Origin: Cyanidiococcus yangmingshanensis
Lineage: Eukaryota; Rhodophyta; Bangiophyceae; Cyanidiales; Cyanidiaceae
Assembly (NCBI GenBank): GCA_013995675.1
Contig: VWRR01000009.1
Span: 496,001-560,000, forward strand
Length of the DNA: 64,000 nt
Reading direction: 5' to 3'
A program made the position numbers and the translations under genes. Positions 42,681-52,822 of this stretch are shown one piece after another (position 1 is the stretch's first letter; each line of letters begins with the position of its first letter). A model generated the notes under the pieces. It saw only the letters and a list, made by a program, of their open reading frames with translations. It ran no database searches and was not told the DNA's origin.

Positions 42681-43130
42681 TTGTTTATCGATGATACTGC
42701 TGTTTGTTCTGTTGGTGTACGATATCTACTTGGAGATATAGCGTTGTTTACCAATGATACTCCTGTTTGTTATGTTGGTGCACGATATCTACTTGGAGAT
42801 ATAGCGCGATATCTACTTGGAGATATAGCGTTGTTTACCAATGATACTCCTGTTTGTTATGTTGGTGTACGATATCTACTTGGAGATATAGCGTTGTTTA
42901 TCAATGATACTCCTGTTTGTTCTGCTGGTGTACGATATCTACTTGGAGATATAGCGTTGTTTACCAATGATACTCCTGTTTGTTATGTTGGTGTACGATA
43001 TCTACTTGGAGATATAACGTTGTTTATCGATGATACTCCTGTTTGTTATGATGGTGTACGATATCGACTTGGAGATATAACGTTATTTACCAATGGTACT
43101 CCTGTTTGTTATGATGGTGTAAGATACCTC
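42681..43130. repeat. 63-bp minisatellite, six full periods plus a 24-bp partial
   Basis: The landmark GATAT recurs at 42721, 42784, 42808, 42871, 42934, 42997, 43060 and 43123. Spacing is exactly 63 bp except one 24-bp step (42784-42808), a partial duplication. The unit is AT-rich relative to its surroundings and contains GATATC and GGAGATATA. Both step sizes are multiples of three, so one plus-strand frame stays open with a 21-residue repeat (VGVRYLLGDIALFTNDTPVC). Differences between units mostly change amino acids, the frame has no ATG, and no gene is claimed. Confidence 0.9.
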
Positions 43131-43895
43131 GTTTAATCGCGCCGTTGATAACGGCTGCTTGCAAAAGACACGCTCAGGACGTTGTTCGGCAGCCGTGTCT
43201 GCGACAGCGTACGCAACCATGTTCCGTTCGTTCGGCAGCATCTGGGACTAGGTCACGAACGTCCATAGGATCTGACTATAAAACGATCCATGGTGGAACA
43301 AATGAAAACAAAAGACCACGTCCCTATGCCTACATCGCTCTATGGATTCCGAGTAGACAAGCTGAGCGAAGATATCGAAATGCCTAGACGAACACTGTGA
43401 CTGAGTCCATGTACGACCGAAGCATGATGGATCTAGAAGAGCGAACCCGTGAATCAAGACCGGTCCTCTGTCTACAGACCAGAACGGTACAGAAGAACAG
43501 ACGTCTCCAACAGACTTGAGGCTTGCGTTTGAAGCACGCAGCGAAATCGTCTCTACGCAACCTTGATCACGTCTGGTTTTCGTCCGTGAATCACCAAAAA
43601 GCTACGAGATACGGTTTCAACCCCACAGATAATTAACTATAAACTTGGTCATCTATCTCCAGATAGGAGAGGATATCGCGATGTCGTGTTCAAGCCAACT
43701 TCAGAAACGTTTCGAATCTTCAACGTTTCTCCTGCGAGCAGAGACCCTAAGACGGTAGCGACGCTTCCGCGCGACAACCAATGGACCCGCTTCCGCTGGA
43801 CAATATTCAAATTCCTTTGTATGTTTCTTCTATCGTTTTGATGCGTTCTCTGAGACTTATGAACCTGTTTTTCGTTGCTTCTTTTGCTGAAATAT
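43131..43895. other. Intergenic region between minisatellite and formin
   Basis: 760 bp, AT-richer near its end (around 43800-43895), just before the formin start. No gene recognised. Confidence 0.5.
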
Positions 43896-46800
43896 ATGAT
43901 TACGAATAGAATGGAGTCATCGACGACAGCGTTGCTGATTCGGCGACGTCTCTGTATTGCGGAGGCCGTGGCTCGCGCTGCGCTCCAGCCCGAAACGGCG
44001 GTCTTTTTAAGCCACGAGTTTCGTGATAACTCGGTTGGACGAGCTGTTACGTCCGTTCTCAGTGTTGGTGCGACGCTGGATCGGCTACACGTTCAAGATG
44101 ATGACCTCTGTCTGCGGGTATCCAAACTGCATATCAAGCGGTTATCGTCGAGCTCGCTGCGTTTGCTGTTGATCAGCGGCGTGGCAACCGATGTAGACTT
44201 GCCGATAGCCTATAGAGTCGACTTTGCTCGAGCAGCAGAGGCCGATGCCTGGTTGCGACTTCTTCACAGGATGCAGCGAGTCGCGGTCCTTCGGGAGGAG
44301 CTGGTGCTGGCGCTCATGGACGCCAGCAGCTCGATGCCGAGTCCTCAAGCGTTGCGACCAACCGACGAACGCAAGACGTTTGAGCAGCCCGTCTCGGGAA
44401 TGACGGTCCATGTGCCAGCCAGTTCGATGGCTGTGCTCAGCGGCCGTCCCGAGACGGCATCATGCCTCTGCTGGGACGGAGCCGTACAATGCTGGAAACG
44501 AACGCTCCCCTACAGCGATGTCGAGCTGGTTGTTGATCGCGTTGGCTTGGTGTACGGGCCTCCCAAGGCCTGTTATCCGCTCACCGCTGACGACGTCGGG
44601 TGTATGATTGCAGCGACGCTTGACTCTGGAGCAACTGTTCGTGCATCCTCTATCGTGACCATTGATGATGCGCTGCGTTCGGATGTCGAGGCGGTACTGG
44701 CACGAGGATCCTGGCGTCTTCCTCGTGAATGGGTTCAGCTGGGCTCCGACTACCGACGCCGATCCAAGAGTTCCTCGCTGACACTCTCCATGCAAGGCGT
44801 TCAACCGGCAGGGCACGAGTGCCGATGCTGGCATGAGCACCTCCAGATAGAAATGGATTCTCGCGACCCTCTGCGACTCACTATTCGTGAACGGCATCCG
44901 ACGTCGGCCGAGGACATGCAGACATACACAGCTGCGGAGCTCGCGGCAATCCAGACTCCAGATCCACATCAGCGGGATCAGATTTTACTTGTATTTCGGG
45001 CCATGAGGGCGCTGGCGCTCATGGGATATGCGCAGTATCAACCAGAATCAGCGGAGACGGGGAACGTCTCCGGATGGATTTGCGGATTGCGGCTTTGTTT
45101 CGGGAAGCGAATTGGCCCTCGTCATGCTCGACCGGAGGCGAGTGCCTCCAAAGCCAATGGGATCCTGAATGCAGTCTCGGGTTCGGATCCTCCTGTCGTG
45201 CTGGCACCGTCAACGGATGCGGTCGCTGATACATCCGTGGTCGAACGAGGACAAACGAGCATGATTGTGCTCGCTCCGAACGGAGACGTCTCCGTGATTG
45301 AACATGGCGGACATGTTTCGACCTCGAGAGCGGCATGCACCAGTGTCGTGATCGAACCATGCGTTCTGGATACATCAATCGTCGCGTTCGGGCAACCCAT
45401 ACCCACCGGACATGCTCAATGCTCGGGAGCAGCGTTCTTCGAATATGACGACCATGACATAGAAGCGGAAGCGTCGAATCATGCGCTGGATGTGGAGCGA
45501 TGGACGCTTGTTTCCGCTGGCCAGCGAACGCCTCCGAAACTGCTGAGTGGACCCAAGCCAGTGATTGCTCGTCCAGACCCAAACGGTCTACCATTACGCG
45601 CATGGACCGGGCACCGGCCCGTTTTGCATGCTACCAACGTTCACGAGGCCCTGGCTTCGGAGGCCGGACTCGAGGTCACTCCACACGACGCCGACCAGGT
45701 GCGGCGACAACAGGTCTGGAAACGTCTCCATTGGAACTGCGTTCCTCGACACCAGATACCGGGCTCGGTTTGGGCGGAAATACATTCGCAGCGATGGGTA
45801 CCTGACCTTGTGGAGATGATTTCGCTGTTCTCCAACGATGCTGCAACTTTTGTGGCAGGGGCTCGTGCCGCTCAGGGCCTGTCTGCTTCAGATCGTCGAA
45901 CGTTCGCCATCCTAGACGCCAAACACGCTCGTAACCTGGATATCCTACTGGGCAAGTTCAAGCACTTGACAAGCGATCTGCTGGTAGACGCATTCCATCG
46001 AGGTGACCTGGAGGCTCTCGACCAAGACTTTCTGTGTATCTTGCTACCCATGCTGCCGCGAGCAGCAGAGCAAGTTCGTATTCAAGAGGCATGCAAGGCC
46101 AACGAGATTGCATCGAAGGAGAAACTTATTCGCCCAGAGCGCTTTATGCTTTCTTTGATACTTGGAGTCCCTAGAGTGGCCGCCAAGGTGAATGCTGTCG
46201 GCACCATGCGCCAGTTCTCCGACTCGCTATCGAGTTTGCTCACTGCCGCGACCACGATCACAAGTTCATGTCGCGAGCTTCGTTGCTCGCAGCGCTTCCG
46301 CACCATTCTGGAGCTGCTTCTCACCATTGGCAATACGCTCAACGAGGGTACGGTAAGAGCGCATGCTGCCGGCTTTACCTTTGACTCAATTCCGCTCTTG
46401 GTACAGTCTCGCTCGGTGCTCAGTTATGCAAGCGCGGTTCTGCAACAAAGCGGCGGTCTCGCCACGGCCGATCTCGAGCTCGGAATAGAACTCCCCAGCA
46501 TTCAGGGCGCATCTCGAATTGAGCTCGATGGAATATCAACCGGGTTCAGCGAACTCGAGCATGACCTGCAGGATCTCGAAGCCGAAAGCGAGCAATGTGC
46601 AAATGAGGAGACCGGGAGAGCGCTCGCGGAGCGTTTCCGAGCTTGGCTAGAGCCGGCCCGCGCGCAGCTCGACGAGTTCCGTCAAACCATCCGCTTGATG
46701 AATGAGGCCGTGGAAGATACGCTCCTATTTTTGCCCATGGATGATCGAACCAGTCGCAATGATTCATGCCACAACAGACCAGAGAGCGAGCCTACACGAC

Positions 46801-47114
46801 GATCTGTTTCGGTATGCTTGGTCATTTGTGGACGCTTGGGACCGGTGTCTCCGCGAGGAAAACCCCAAGAGAAAAGTCTGGGGAAGCCGTTGGCGTCAGC
46901 TCACGAGCTCTGAACTGGACGAAATCGAGAAGGAGAATGTTTTTCCTCTGGATGGCAGCCGCCATTCGCTGCGTCGCCAACAGCTACGTTGCAAACGATG
47001 CCTTTGGAGGGCATGCAAGGACACGGTTCGACGTCAAAGGTGCCGCCACCGCCACCGCCACCGCCTCCGCCTCCGCCTCCACCCTCTGCCCTATTTCTGC
47101 CACCGACTTGCTGA
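43896..47114 (+). CDS. Formin (FH2) with N-terminal PH-like domain; frame interrupted near the end
   Basis: Formins nucleate and elongate actin filaments through a dimeric FH2 domain. ATG 43896 or 43911 (MESSTTALL) starts the protein. Residues about 20-130 look like a PH domain, ending FARAAEADAWLRLLHRMQRV. After a long variable region, FH2 begins at VWKRLHWNCVPRHQIPGSVW and continues through LDAKHARNLDILLGKFKHL and TILELLLTIGNTLNEGTVRA. No proline-rich FH1 precedes it. Near 46725-46790 the FH2 reading moves to the +1 frame, where HDDLFRYAWSFVDAWDRC and REENPKRKVW complete the domain. The first frame then offers a run of 14 prolines (47043-47084) before a stop at 47112-47114; the +1 frame instead runs to 47148. 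The C-terminus is therefore uncertain. Two indels would join FH2 to the polyproline tail. Confidence 0.85.
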
Positions 47115-47243
47115 GTGCTGCTCGTCTGTTTGCTCCAGCTCGGCTTGAATGCCTCGTATAACTCGATCTCTGATCGAGACGAAGTATCCCTAGCCTTCTT
47201 TCTCGGAAGCTTTCCACAACCAAACTTGGGCTCAGTAGGAGCG

Positions 47244-47468
47244 TCAAGTCGAACAAATGGAAGGCTGCAGGAGGCTTAGCAACCCCCGATCGAGCGCTAC
47301 CACGGTCTCGTCGGGGTCAAAGTAAACGACCAATTTTTTCCGCAACAGCATCTGAAACCCGAGTTGCACAACCATAGGCCATGGAAACTTGACCTGCCGC
47401 ATGAATCGAGTGAAACTTGTCCGCTCAGGTGATTCATGAAAGGGCGACTTGGGCAGCGCGGTATCCAT
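47244..47468 (-). CDS. Possible small protein of 74 residues
   Basis: ATG 47468 opens a 74-codon frame with ordered-looking sequence: FTRFMRQVKFPWPMVVQLGF, then LLRKKLVVYFDPDETVVALD. It is neither low-complexity nor biased like neighbouring chance frames, and it lies alone between formin and ArgC. I do not recognise the family. It may instead be the end of a longer frame-disrupted gene. Low confidence. Confidence 0.3.
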   Translation of the reverse strand: MDTALPKSPFHESPERTSFTRFMRQVKFPWPMVVQLGFQMLLRKKLVVYFDPDETVVALDRGLLSLLQPSICST

Positions 47469-47833
47469 GATGGCTACTGGCTTGAACTCTAGATTAGATC
47501 TCGAGTCACGAAGCACTCATAGACTTTCAGGAATCAAATTCGGGGCGAGACGAGCAGCAGAGCAATCGCTGACAGCTGCATCGACGATGCGCCATAAACA
47601 CACAAGCATAAACAGCAACCGCCACCCAGCGCTGCTTGAACAAGCCTGGCTGCGCTCGTTTGACCACGAACGGAAGCGCAACCGTTGCGTATAAACTTGT
47701 GTCCGGTGACGTGGCTTCGACACCAAGTCGCTGACCCATGCGATGACCACAACACCCATGCCCTTTTCGATGCGGATAACTGACAAATGGCATGCAGGTC
47801 CTTGACTAGGCGGCTGCATCCGCACACGCTATC

Positions 47834-49001
47834 TCAGGGGAAAAGAGGCCCCTGTTCCAAGCCGGTTTGTTCAGGAATGCCCATCATCACGTTCATGTTC
47901 TGGATGGCTTGTCCGCTGGCCCCTTTCACAATGTTATCAAAGGACAACCACGAGAATAGCACGTTCAGAGAGACGATCCGCAAACACGTTCATGACCACA
48001 TGATTACTGCCACGCACGTGCCGTGTCTGAGGGATCTGTTTCGGGTCCTTGAGCACATGCACGAAAGCTTCCTCTCGATACGCCTCTTCCAAACAAGACC
48101 GCAGATCTTCAACCTTCACATTTGGTCGACAGCGTATGTAGATTGTCTCCAGAATACCTCGAGACATGGGGATCAGGTGTGGTGTAAAGTTCACGATCAC
48201 ACCTTGGTTCCCCATTCCGGCTGCTCGACTGAGACCCTGCTCGATTTCGGGTGCATGACGATGGCTGGCCACTGCATAGGCGTGAAGGCCTTCAGTCACC
48301 TCACAAAAGAGGTTCCCTTCCTTTGCTGCTCGTCCAGCCCCGGTGACACCAGACTTGGCATCGATGATGATATCGTCGAGCGCTATGAGTTGTGCTCGAA
48401 CGAGCGGCGCCAGAGCCAACTGTGCCCCGGTCGGATAACACCCTGGATTGGCGACCAGACGGGCGGAACGAACCGCTTTCCGTTCGAATTCAGTGAGGCC
48501 GTAGACCGCCTCTGTTTGTAGCTCGGGTGCCAGATGAGATGTACCGTACCAGTGTTTGTAGGTTTCAACGTCAGCAAGCCGAAAATCAGCGGATAGATCA
48601 ATGACGCGTGGTGTATGCTGCGTTCCTCTATGCAGAATCCGAGAAACAATAGTCTGCGTTGTCGCATGCGGTAGACAGCAGAACACAGTATCTACCTGGC
48701 TAAAATCGATGTCATCGGTCATACAGAGAGGTGGCAGTGCATCGACAGGCGTTGCAGCACGTTCGCCGTCCAGCGTAATCACGCTGCCGAAGGAGAACTG
48801 TGGATAGACTTGACCGTAACTCCAACCTGCGGTACGCTCCGTGCCGCTCAGGTGCTTAATCTCTACAAAAGGATGTCGAAGCAATAAACGAACCAGCTCC
48901 GATCCTGTATAACCAGCAGCGCCCAGAATCGCCACTTTCTGTTTCATCACTTTCGAAGAGGCAGCCATCGTGACGAGCGCTGTCGACGTTTTTGTGTCCA
49001 T
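47834..49001 (-). CDS. ARGC: N-acetyl-gamma-glutamyl-phosphate reductase (ArgC), +1 frame change near 3' end
   Basis: ArgC makes N-acetylglutamate semialdehyde with NADPH in arginine synthesis, in the plastid of plants and algae. The first ATG (49001) leaves only about 24 residues before [20 protein letters not shown], the NADP-binding loop, so a longer transit peptide may be missing; the frame is open farther up without ATG. Catalytic Cys is in [12 protein letters not shown] and the active-site His in [11 protein letters not shown]. The frame stops at TGA 47937-47939, reading ...RAILVVVL. The family should continue with [10 protein letters not shown], and that sequence follows exactly one base later (+1), running 34 more residues to a proper stop at 47834-47836. 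Read so, the protein has about 388 residues with no gain or loss against the family. The shift site is CTT-TGA-T. It is either a one-base insertion in a T run or a programmed frameshift. Confidence 0.92.
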
Positions 49002-49792
49002 CGAACGTCGCCTACATCCGCGCCCTAAAAGCAGGATCGATCGACCAGAATCGAGTACAAAAGGCTCGCTGCCCTTTTTATGAATTGAAGAAACCAGTGA
49101 GAAACATGAGCGAAGGAGCTCGAGGCTAGGGAGCAGGCCAGAGGATATGTCGGCAGAGGCCCATTGGCTGCGCTGACCGTTGAACGACTGAAGGCCTGCC
49201 GACGCTGAAGAACCTGAGCGCCTGTATATGCTCTTTTTCCGAAAGCGAGAGAACACAGGTTGATTCTTCCGCGATTTTTTTCTCGATTGATCATTAGGTC
49301 ATGGTTGCAGTTTTCCTGAAGGTGTGTTCGTTTGTGTGTGCCTGAAGCGCACGTACAGTCGGGCAATCCTTCGCTAGCCGAGCGCACCCTCCCAGTGAGC
49401 GAAGCATCAGTTGCGAACACGAGCAGGTGCTTTCAGTTTATCTTCAAAAGGAATGATCGGCCCAGTGATTCAGCAGCATGCTGACTATATAGCAACTACC
49501 TGCTACCGCCACGGACTTGGAAGAGGAGAAAAGCGAACGAGGATCGGACCTTGTTATGGGGGTCGGAGCAGGCCCCAAAATCCCTGAACTGGACAGAGCG
49601 GGGAGACTCTTTCCGCTTAGGTTCACTTTCCATGGGCGAAGCTTTCGGGAACTTGCTCCATATCTGACTGCATTTCCGCTTACGCCTGACCTGTGAACGC
49701 CATATCCGCCTGTTCTTGCCGCTTGATAGGAACACTCCCTATTTGCTGCGTTTACCACGGCGAAGGATCCCCGGACGAGGTCCTCTCGGTGT
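49002..49792. other. Spacer between ArgC and SAPS genes
   Basis: 790 bp between two minus-strand genes; it must contain the ArgC promoter and perhaps a transit-peptide exon. An open stretch continues the ArgC frame to 49256 without ATG. Nothing else recognised. Confidence 0.5.
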
Positions 49793-52700
49793 TCATGTCG
49801 ACCACTCTCCCGACTCGTCTTGGTCACCTTCAAAGGCAATCCAGTCGGTGCCGGCAGAGTCTGTATGCATCGGTGTCTTATCGGGTGTCAGCGCCGTATT
49901 CTCCAAAGTTGGTCTTCCCTGACACGAGGGATGATCTTGGGCAACCGTGAATGTCTCCGAATGCTGCTCTGGTGGCCCCCGTGGCGCTGCGTCCTGGTGT
50001 CGTTGCGATTGGTTTCCTTGACGAGCACTCGCTTCGTCTCGGCTGGCACTGGTGACGACGCGTCTGGCCGGTTGCGCCAAATAGTCGGTAAAGCGCATCA
50101 ACGAGACTTGATCACCTTGACTGAGCCCTGTCATGATGTCGTCTACGCTAAGCTCGTGGCCTGTAGGAATTTCCGTTGCCCGCCCAGTAGAATTGGATGT
50201 CTCATCGCTCGGCTCATCGGGGTGTAACGCTCGAGCCGATAGGAACTCCTCCCGATCCTCGTCCATGTCTTCGTAGAGCGTATCCATTGGCTCTCGTAGA
50301 GTGGCCGAGGCAGGATCGCCTGTTTGAAATACGGCACCATCCGAGGCGCCACTCTTTCGTCTTGAGAGAGTACTATCAAACGGGTCATCGTCGTCATCAA
50401 CATCATCGCCATCGTCTTCGGTCGGTAACTGCACCAGTTCATCGCTGAGACTGTGCGAAGAGAGACCCGTCGGTCGTCGACCACCGATTTGTCGTCGTTG
50501 CTTGCTCTTTTCTTCATAGATTGGGCCTCGCACAACTTGTTCAAAAGCTGCCCAGTTGGCCAAGACAACGCCATCCTCATGAGCGAACGACAAGATATCC
50601 CGGAAGAAAGACAGAAGCGGGTCGTTGGAGCGTCCGTCTCGCTGCAGTATCTCGACAGATATGGCCCCGTTAGATGCTGCGTCGCCCTCTTGAAGGGGTC
50701 CCCCATCAGCCGAAACAGGATTGATGGCCTTTTGCTTCGAAGATGTCGCATCGTGCATCATCGCTACTTTCATGAGAGGCACAAAGATGTGGTCGTAAAT
50801 CTCCAACATGATTTCCGCGAGATGCGCAGCAAAGGCCGGTCTTATTCGTGGAGGTGGAGGCTTGGCCACCGGTGCGGTGCACTCCAGCTGCGGGACTGCC
50901 TGAACAAGCTTACCCATTTCTGCGGCCGACAGTCGGCCACATTCTGCATCCAGAGCGACTTGTTCAAGCTGTACAAAGGCCTCCACCAGATTGGCGTCTA
51001 TAAACCAGGCCCGTAGCCGTTCAGCGATGAGCATCGAGTTGGCGGAAGCAACCAAAACGGCCTCGTCGCGAATTCCACCGACACGTTCAAAAAACATCCG
51101 TAACGGCATGATCAGGGACTCATGGACAGCCCTGTAATAGAGCTGGTGGAAGACCGAGACCCATGGATACATCTGCAGCAGGCGCGTCAGCATAGACGGC
51201 ACCCCCATCTCGAGCAACGTTCGTGTCAGGCGGGGCGAAACACCCAGCATCATTTGAATCAAGAACTCGGCTAATTTCAGGCGAATCATGCCGAAACAAG
51301 TTCGCTCATGATCGCCTTCTAGTCGCGAAAGCAGATATGGCAAGTGCGACTGCATTGCGGTCTCAAAATCGCCCATCTTGGCCTGAATCGAATGAGCACC
51401 AGCAGCGTATTTGTTTTGGTCGTCTGGTGCAGTAGCTGACTCGCTGGCCAGCGCCTTCGGTGCGAAAGCGTCCATGTCCTGCTCGGAACGAAACTGCGTT
51501 GGGGGCGTGTCGCGGCTGCGTAAAACTGCATTCGGCTCAGAGTCCTTCTCAGCACTTTGCTGCCACTGAAGCTGCACGGATTCGTACTCATGAAAGAGCT
51601 CTCGATAGATGGACATGAGCTCATTCACCATGCTCAAGCCATAGAGGAGATGGGAGTCGCTTCGACGACAAGCGTCGAGCAAGTGAGAGACGAGTTCGGG
51701 CTGTCGCAGCAGGTCGAGTGAGTTGAGATCATTTCGCTCCTGAGCTGGGACCTCCGTCGATGCATCCCCCTCGTCCATTGCGGCCTCTGGTGCGGTTAAA
51801 GTCGCTACATTCCCGAACTGGTTCTGGGCATTCGCTCGTGCAGCTGTTTCCAGAATCGATCCACCTTCTGTATTGTCTGGAATACCGCCCAAAGACTGGA
51901 AAATATCCGGTGCTTCGGCCAGTGGAACAGCGCGTCCACTGAGGGCGATGATAATGCTCGCAATATTGCTCAATTTCTCATCATCCGGTGGTGCGCTTTC
52001 GTCTACAAACGCATCAACCAGGAGATGCAGCAGCTCCACTTGAGCATAGATGCGAACTACTCTCCGGCATATGATGATCTCGTTTTGGATCAGCAGTTCG
52101 ATGATGAGATTCGTCAGGGTGGAATGTTCCAGATGCTGCAACAGACCTTTTGGAAAGAACCATGTTCTGCGTTGCTCAATGGCTGAAAGCATCTCCTCTG
52201 GCTTGGCCCGCAGCATGCATAGGAATATCTTGGCAAAATTGCCCGTCAATACTGGAGAGAGTGGCGGCTTGCGGAGTACGAAACTCAAGAAGAGCGTTAG
52301 CACATCATCTGTCGAGACAAAGGCGTCGTTCAGGCGCTCAACGTCCGAGCAAAGTACTTCTGTGGCCATCCCAGCGTATTTGTGCTCTTCATCATCTTCG
52401 CAACCAATAGCGAACAGAACAAGTGAGCGCAAGGCGGCAGGATGCGAGAAGTATTCAAAAAGACGCAGGTTCATCGCTTTGCACTCCGGAATCAGGTCAT
52501 CGTCAGCGAGGATCGTGCGCACAGTGCGCTGGATCCGGGATCGAGTACGATCCCCGCCCGAGTTTCCCGCAAACGAGGCACCGCCCTTGTCCTCAACGGC
52601 ACCAGATGGAGTCGTTGCAGAGTTGTCCTCCGGGGTGGCTCGGCTCGACTCCTCGCTGCCCTTCGTTTCGACTGCTTCGGCGTCAAGGCCCTCGGTTAGT

Positions 52701-52822
52701 CGCTCTTGGTTTTGCACTTCCCCCCGCCTCTGATGCTGTTCTTCGTCACGCTCCTCCCGCTCTGCCTCATCTAGTATTTCGTCTATGCGAGACGAACCAA
52801 GGTAAGGTGGACGAAAAAACAT
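49793..52822 (-). CDS. SAPS-domain regulatory subunit of PP6/SIT4-type phosphatase
   Basis: SAPS proteins are regulatory subunits of the PP6 (yeast Sit4) phosphatase. ATG 52822 opens a single clean frame of 1,009 residues. The SAPS domain, a helical repeat, spans roughly residues 120-720. Diagnostic segments are NLRLFEYFSHPAALRSLVLF, YAGMATEVLCSDVERLNDAF, LTGNFAKIFLCMLRAKPEEM and LEHSTLTNLIIELLIQNEII. The N-terminus is acidic and charged. The last 300 residues are acidic, Ser/Asp-rich and disordered, ending near TDWIAFEGDQDES, as in other SAPS proteins. Unlike several neighbours this long gene shows no frame change. The catalytic partner is not in the window. Confidence 0.9.
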   Translation of the reverse strand: MFFRPPYLGSSRIDEILDEAEREERDEEQHQRRGEVQNQERLTEGLDAEAVETKGSEESSRATPEDNSATTPSGAVEDKGGASFAGNSGGDRTRSRIQRTVRTILADDDLIPECKAMNLRLFEYFSHPAALRSLVLFAIGCEDDEEHKYAGMATEVLCSDVERLNDAFVSTDDVLTLFLSFVLRKPPLSPVLTGNFAKIFLCMLRAKPEEMLSAIEQRRTWFFPKGLLQHLEHSTLTNLIIELLIQNEIIICRRVVRIYAQVELLHLLVDAFVDESAPPDDEKLSNIASIIIALSGRAVPLAEAPDIFQSLGGIPDNTEGGSILETAARANAQNQFGNVATLTAPEAAMDEGDASTEVPAQERNDLNSLDLLRQPELVSHLLDACRRSDSHLLYGLSMVNELMSIYRELFHEYESVQLQWQQSAEKDSEPNAVLRSRDTPPTQFRSEQDMDAFAPKALASESATAPDDQNKYAAGAHSIQAKMGDFETAMQSHLPYLLSRLEGDHERTCFGMIRLKLAEFLIQMMLGVSPRLTRTLLEMGVPSMLTRLLQMYPWVSVFHQLYYRAVHESLIMPLRMFFERVGGIRDEAVLVASANSMLIAERLRAWFIDANLVEAFVQLEQVALDAECGRLSAAEMGKLVQAVPQLECTAPVAKPPPPRIRPAFAAHLAEIMLEIYDHIFVPLMKVAMMHDATSSKQKAINPVSADGGPLQEGDAASNGAISVEILQRDGRSNDPLLSFFRDILSFAHEDGVVLANWAAFEQVVRGPIYEEKSKQRRQIGGRRPTGLSSHSLSDELVQLPTEDDGDDVDDDDDPFDSTLSRRKSGASDGAVFQTGDPASATLREPMDTLYEDMDEDREEFLSARALHPDEPSDETSNSTGRATEIPTGHELSVDDIMTGLSQGDQVSLMRFTDYLAQPARRVVTSASRDEASARQGNQSQRHQDAAPRGPPEQHSETFTVAQDHPSCQGRPTLENTALTPDKTPMHTDSAGTDWIAFEGDQDESGEWST

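Noticed and set aside
42567-43136. Open plus-strand frame of 189 codons across the minisatellite as a repeat-protein gene
   Set aside because: It has no ATG, and unit-to-unit differences change amino acids freely. The open frame follows from unit sizes being multiples of three.
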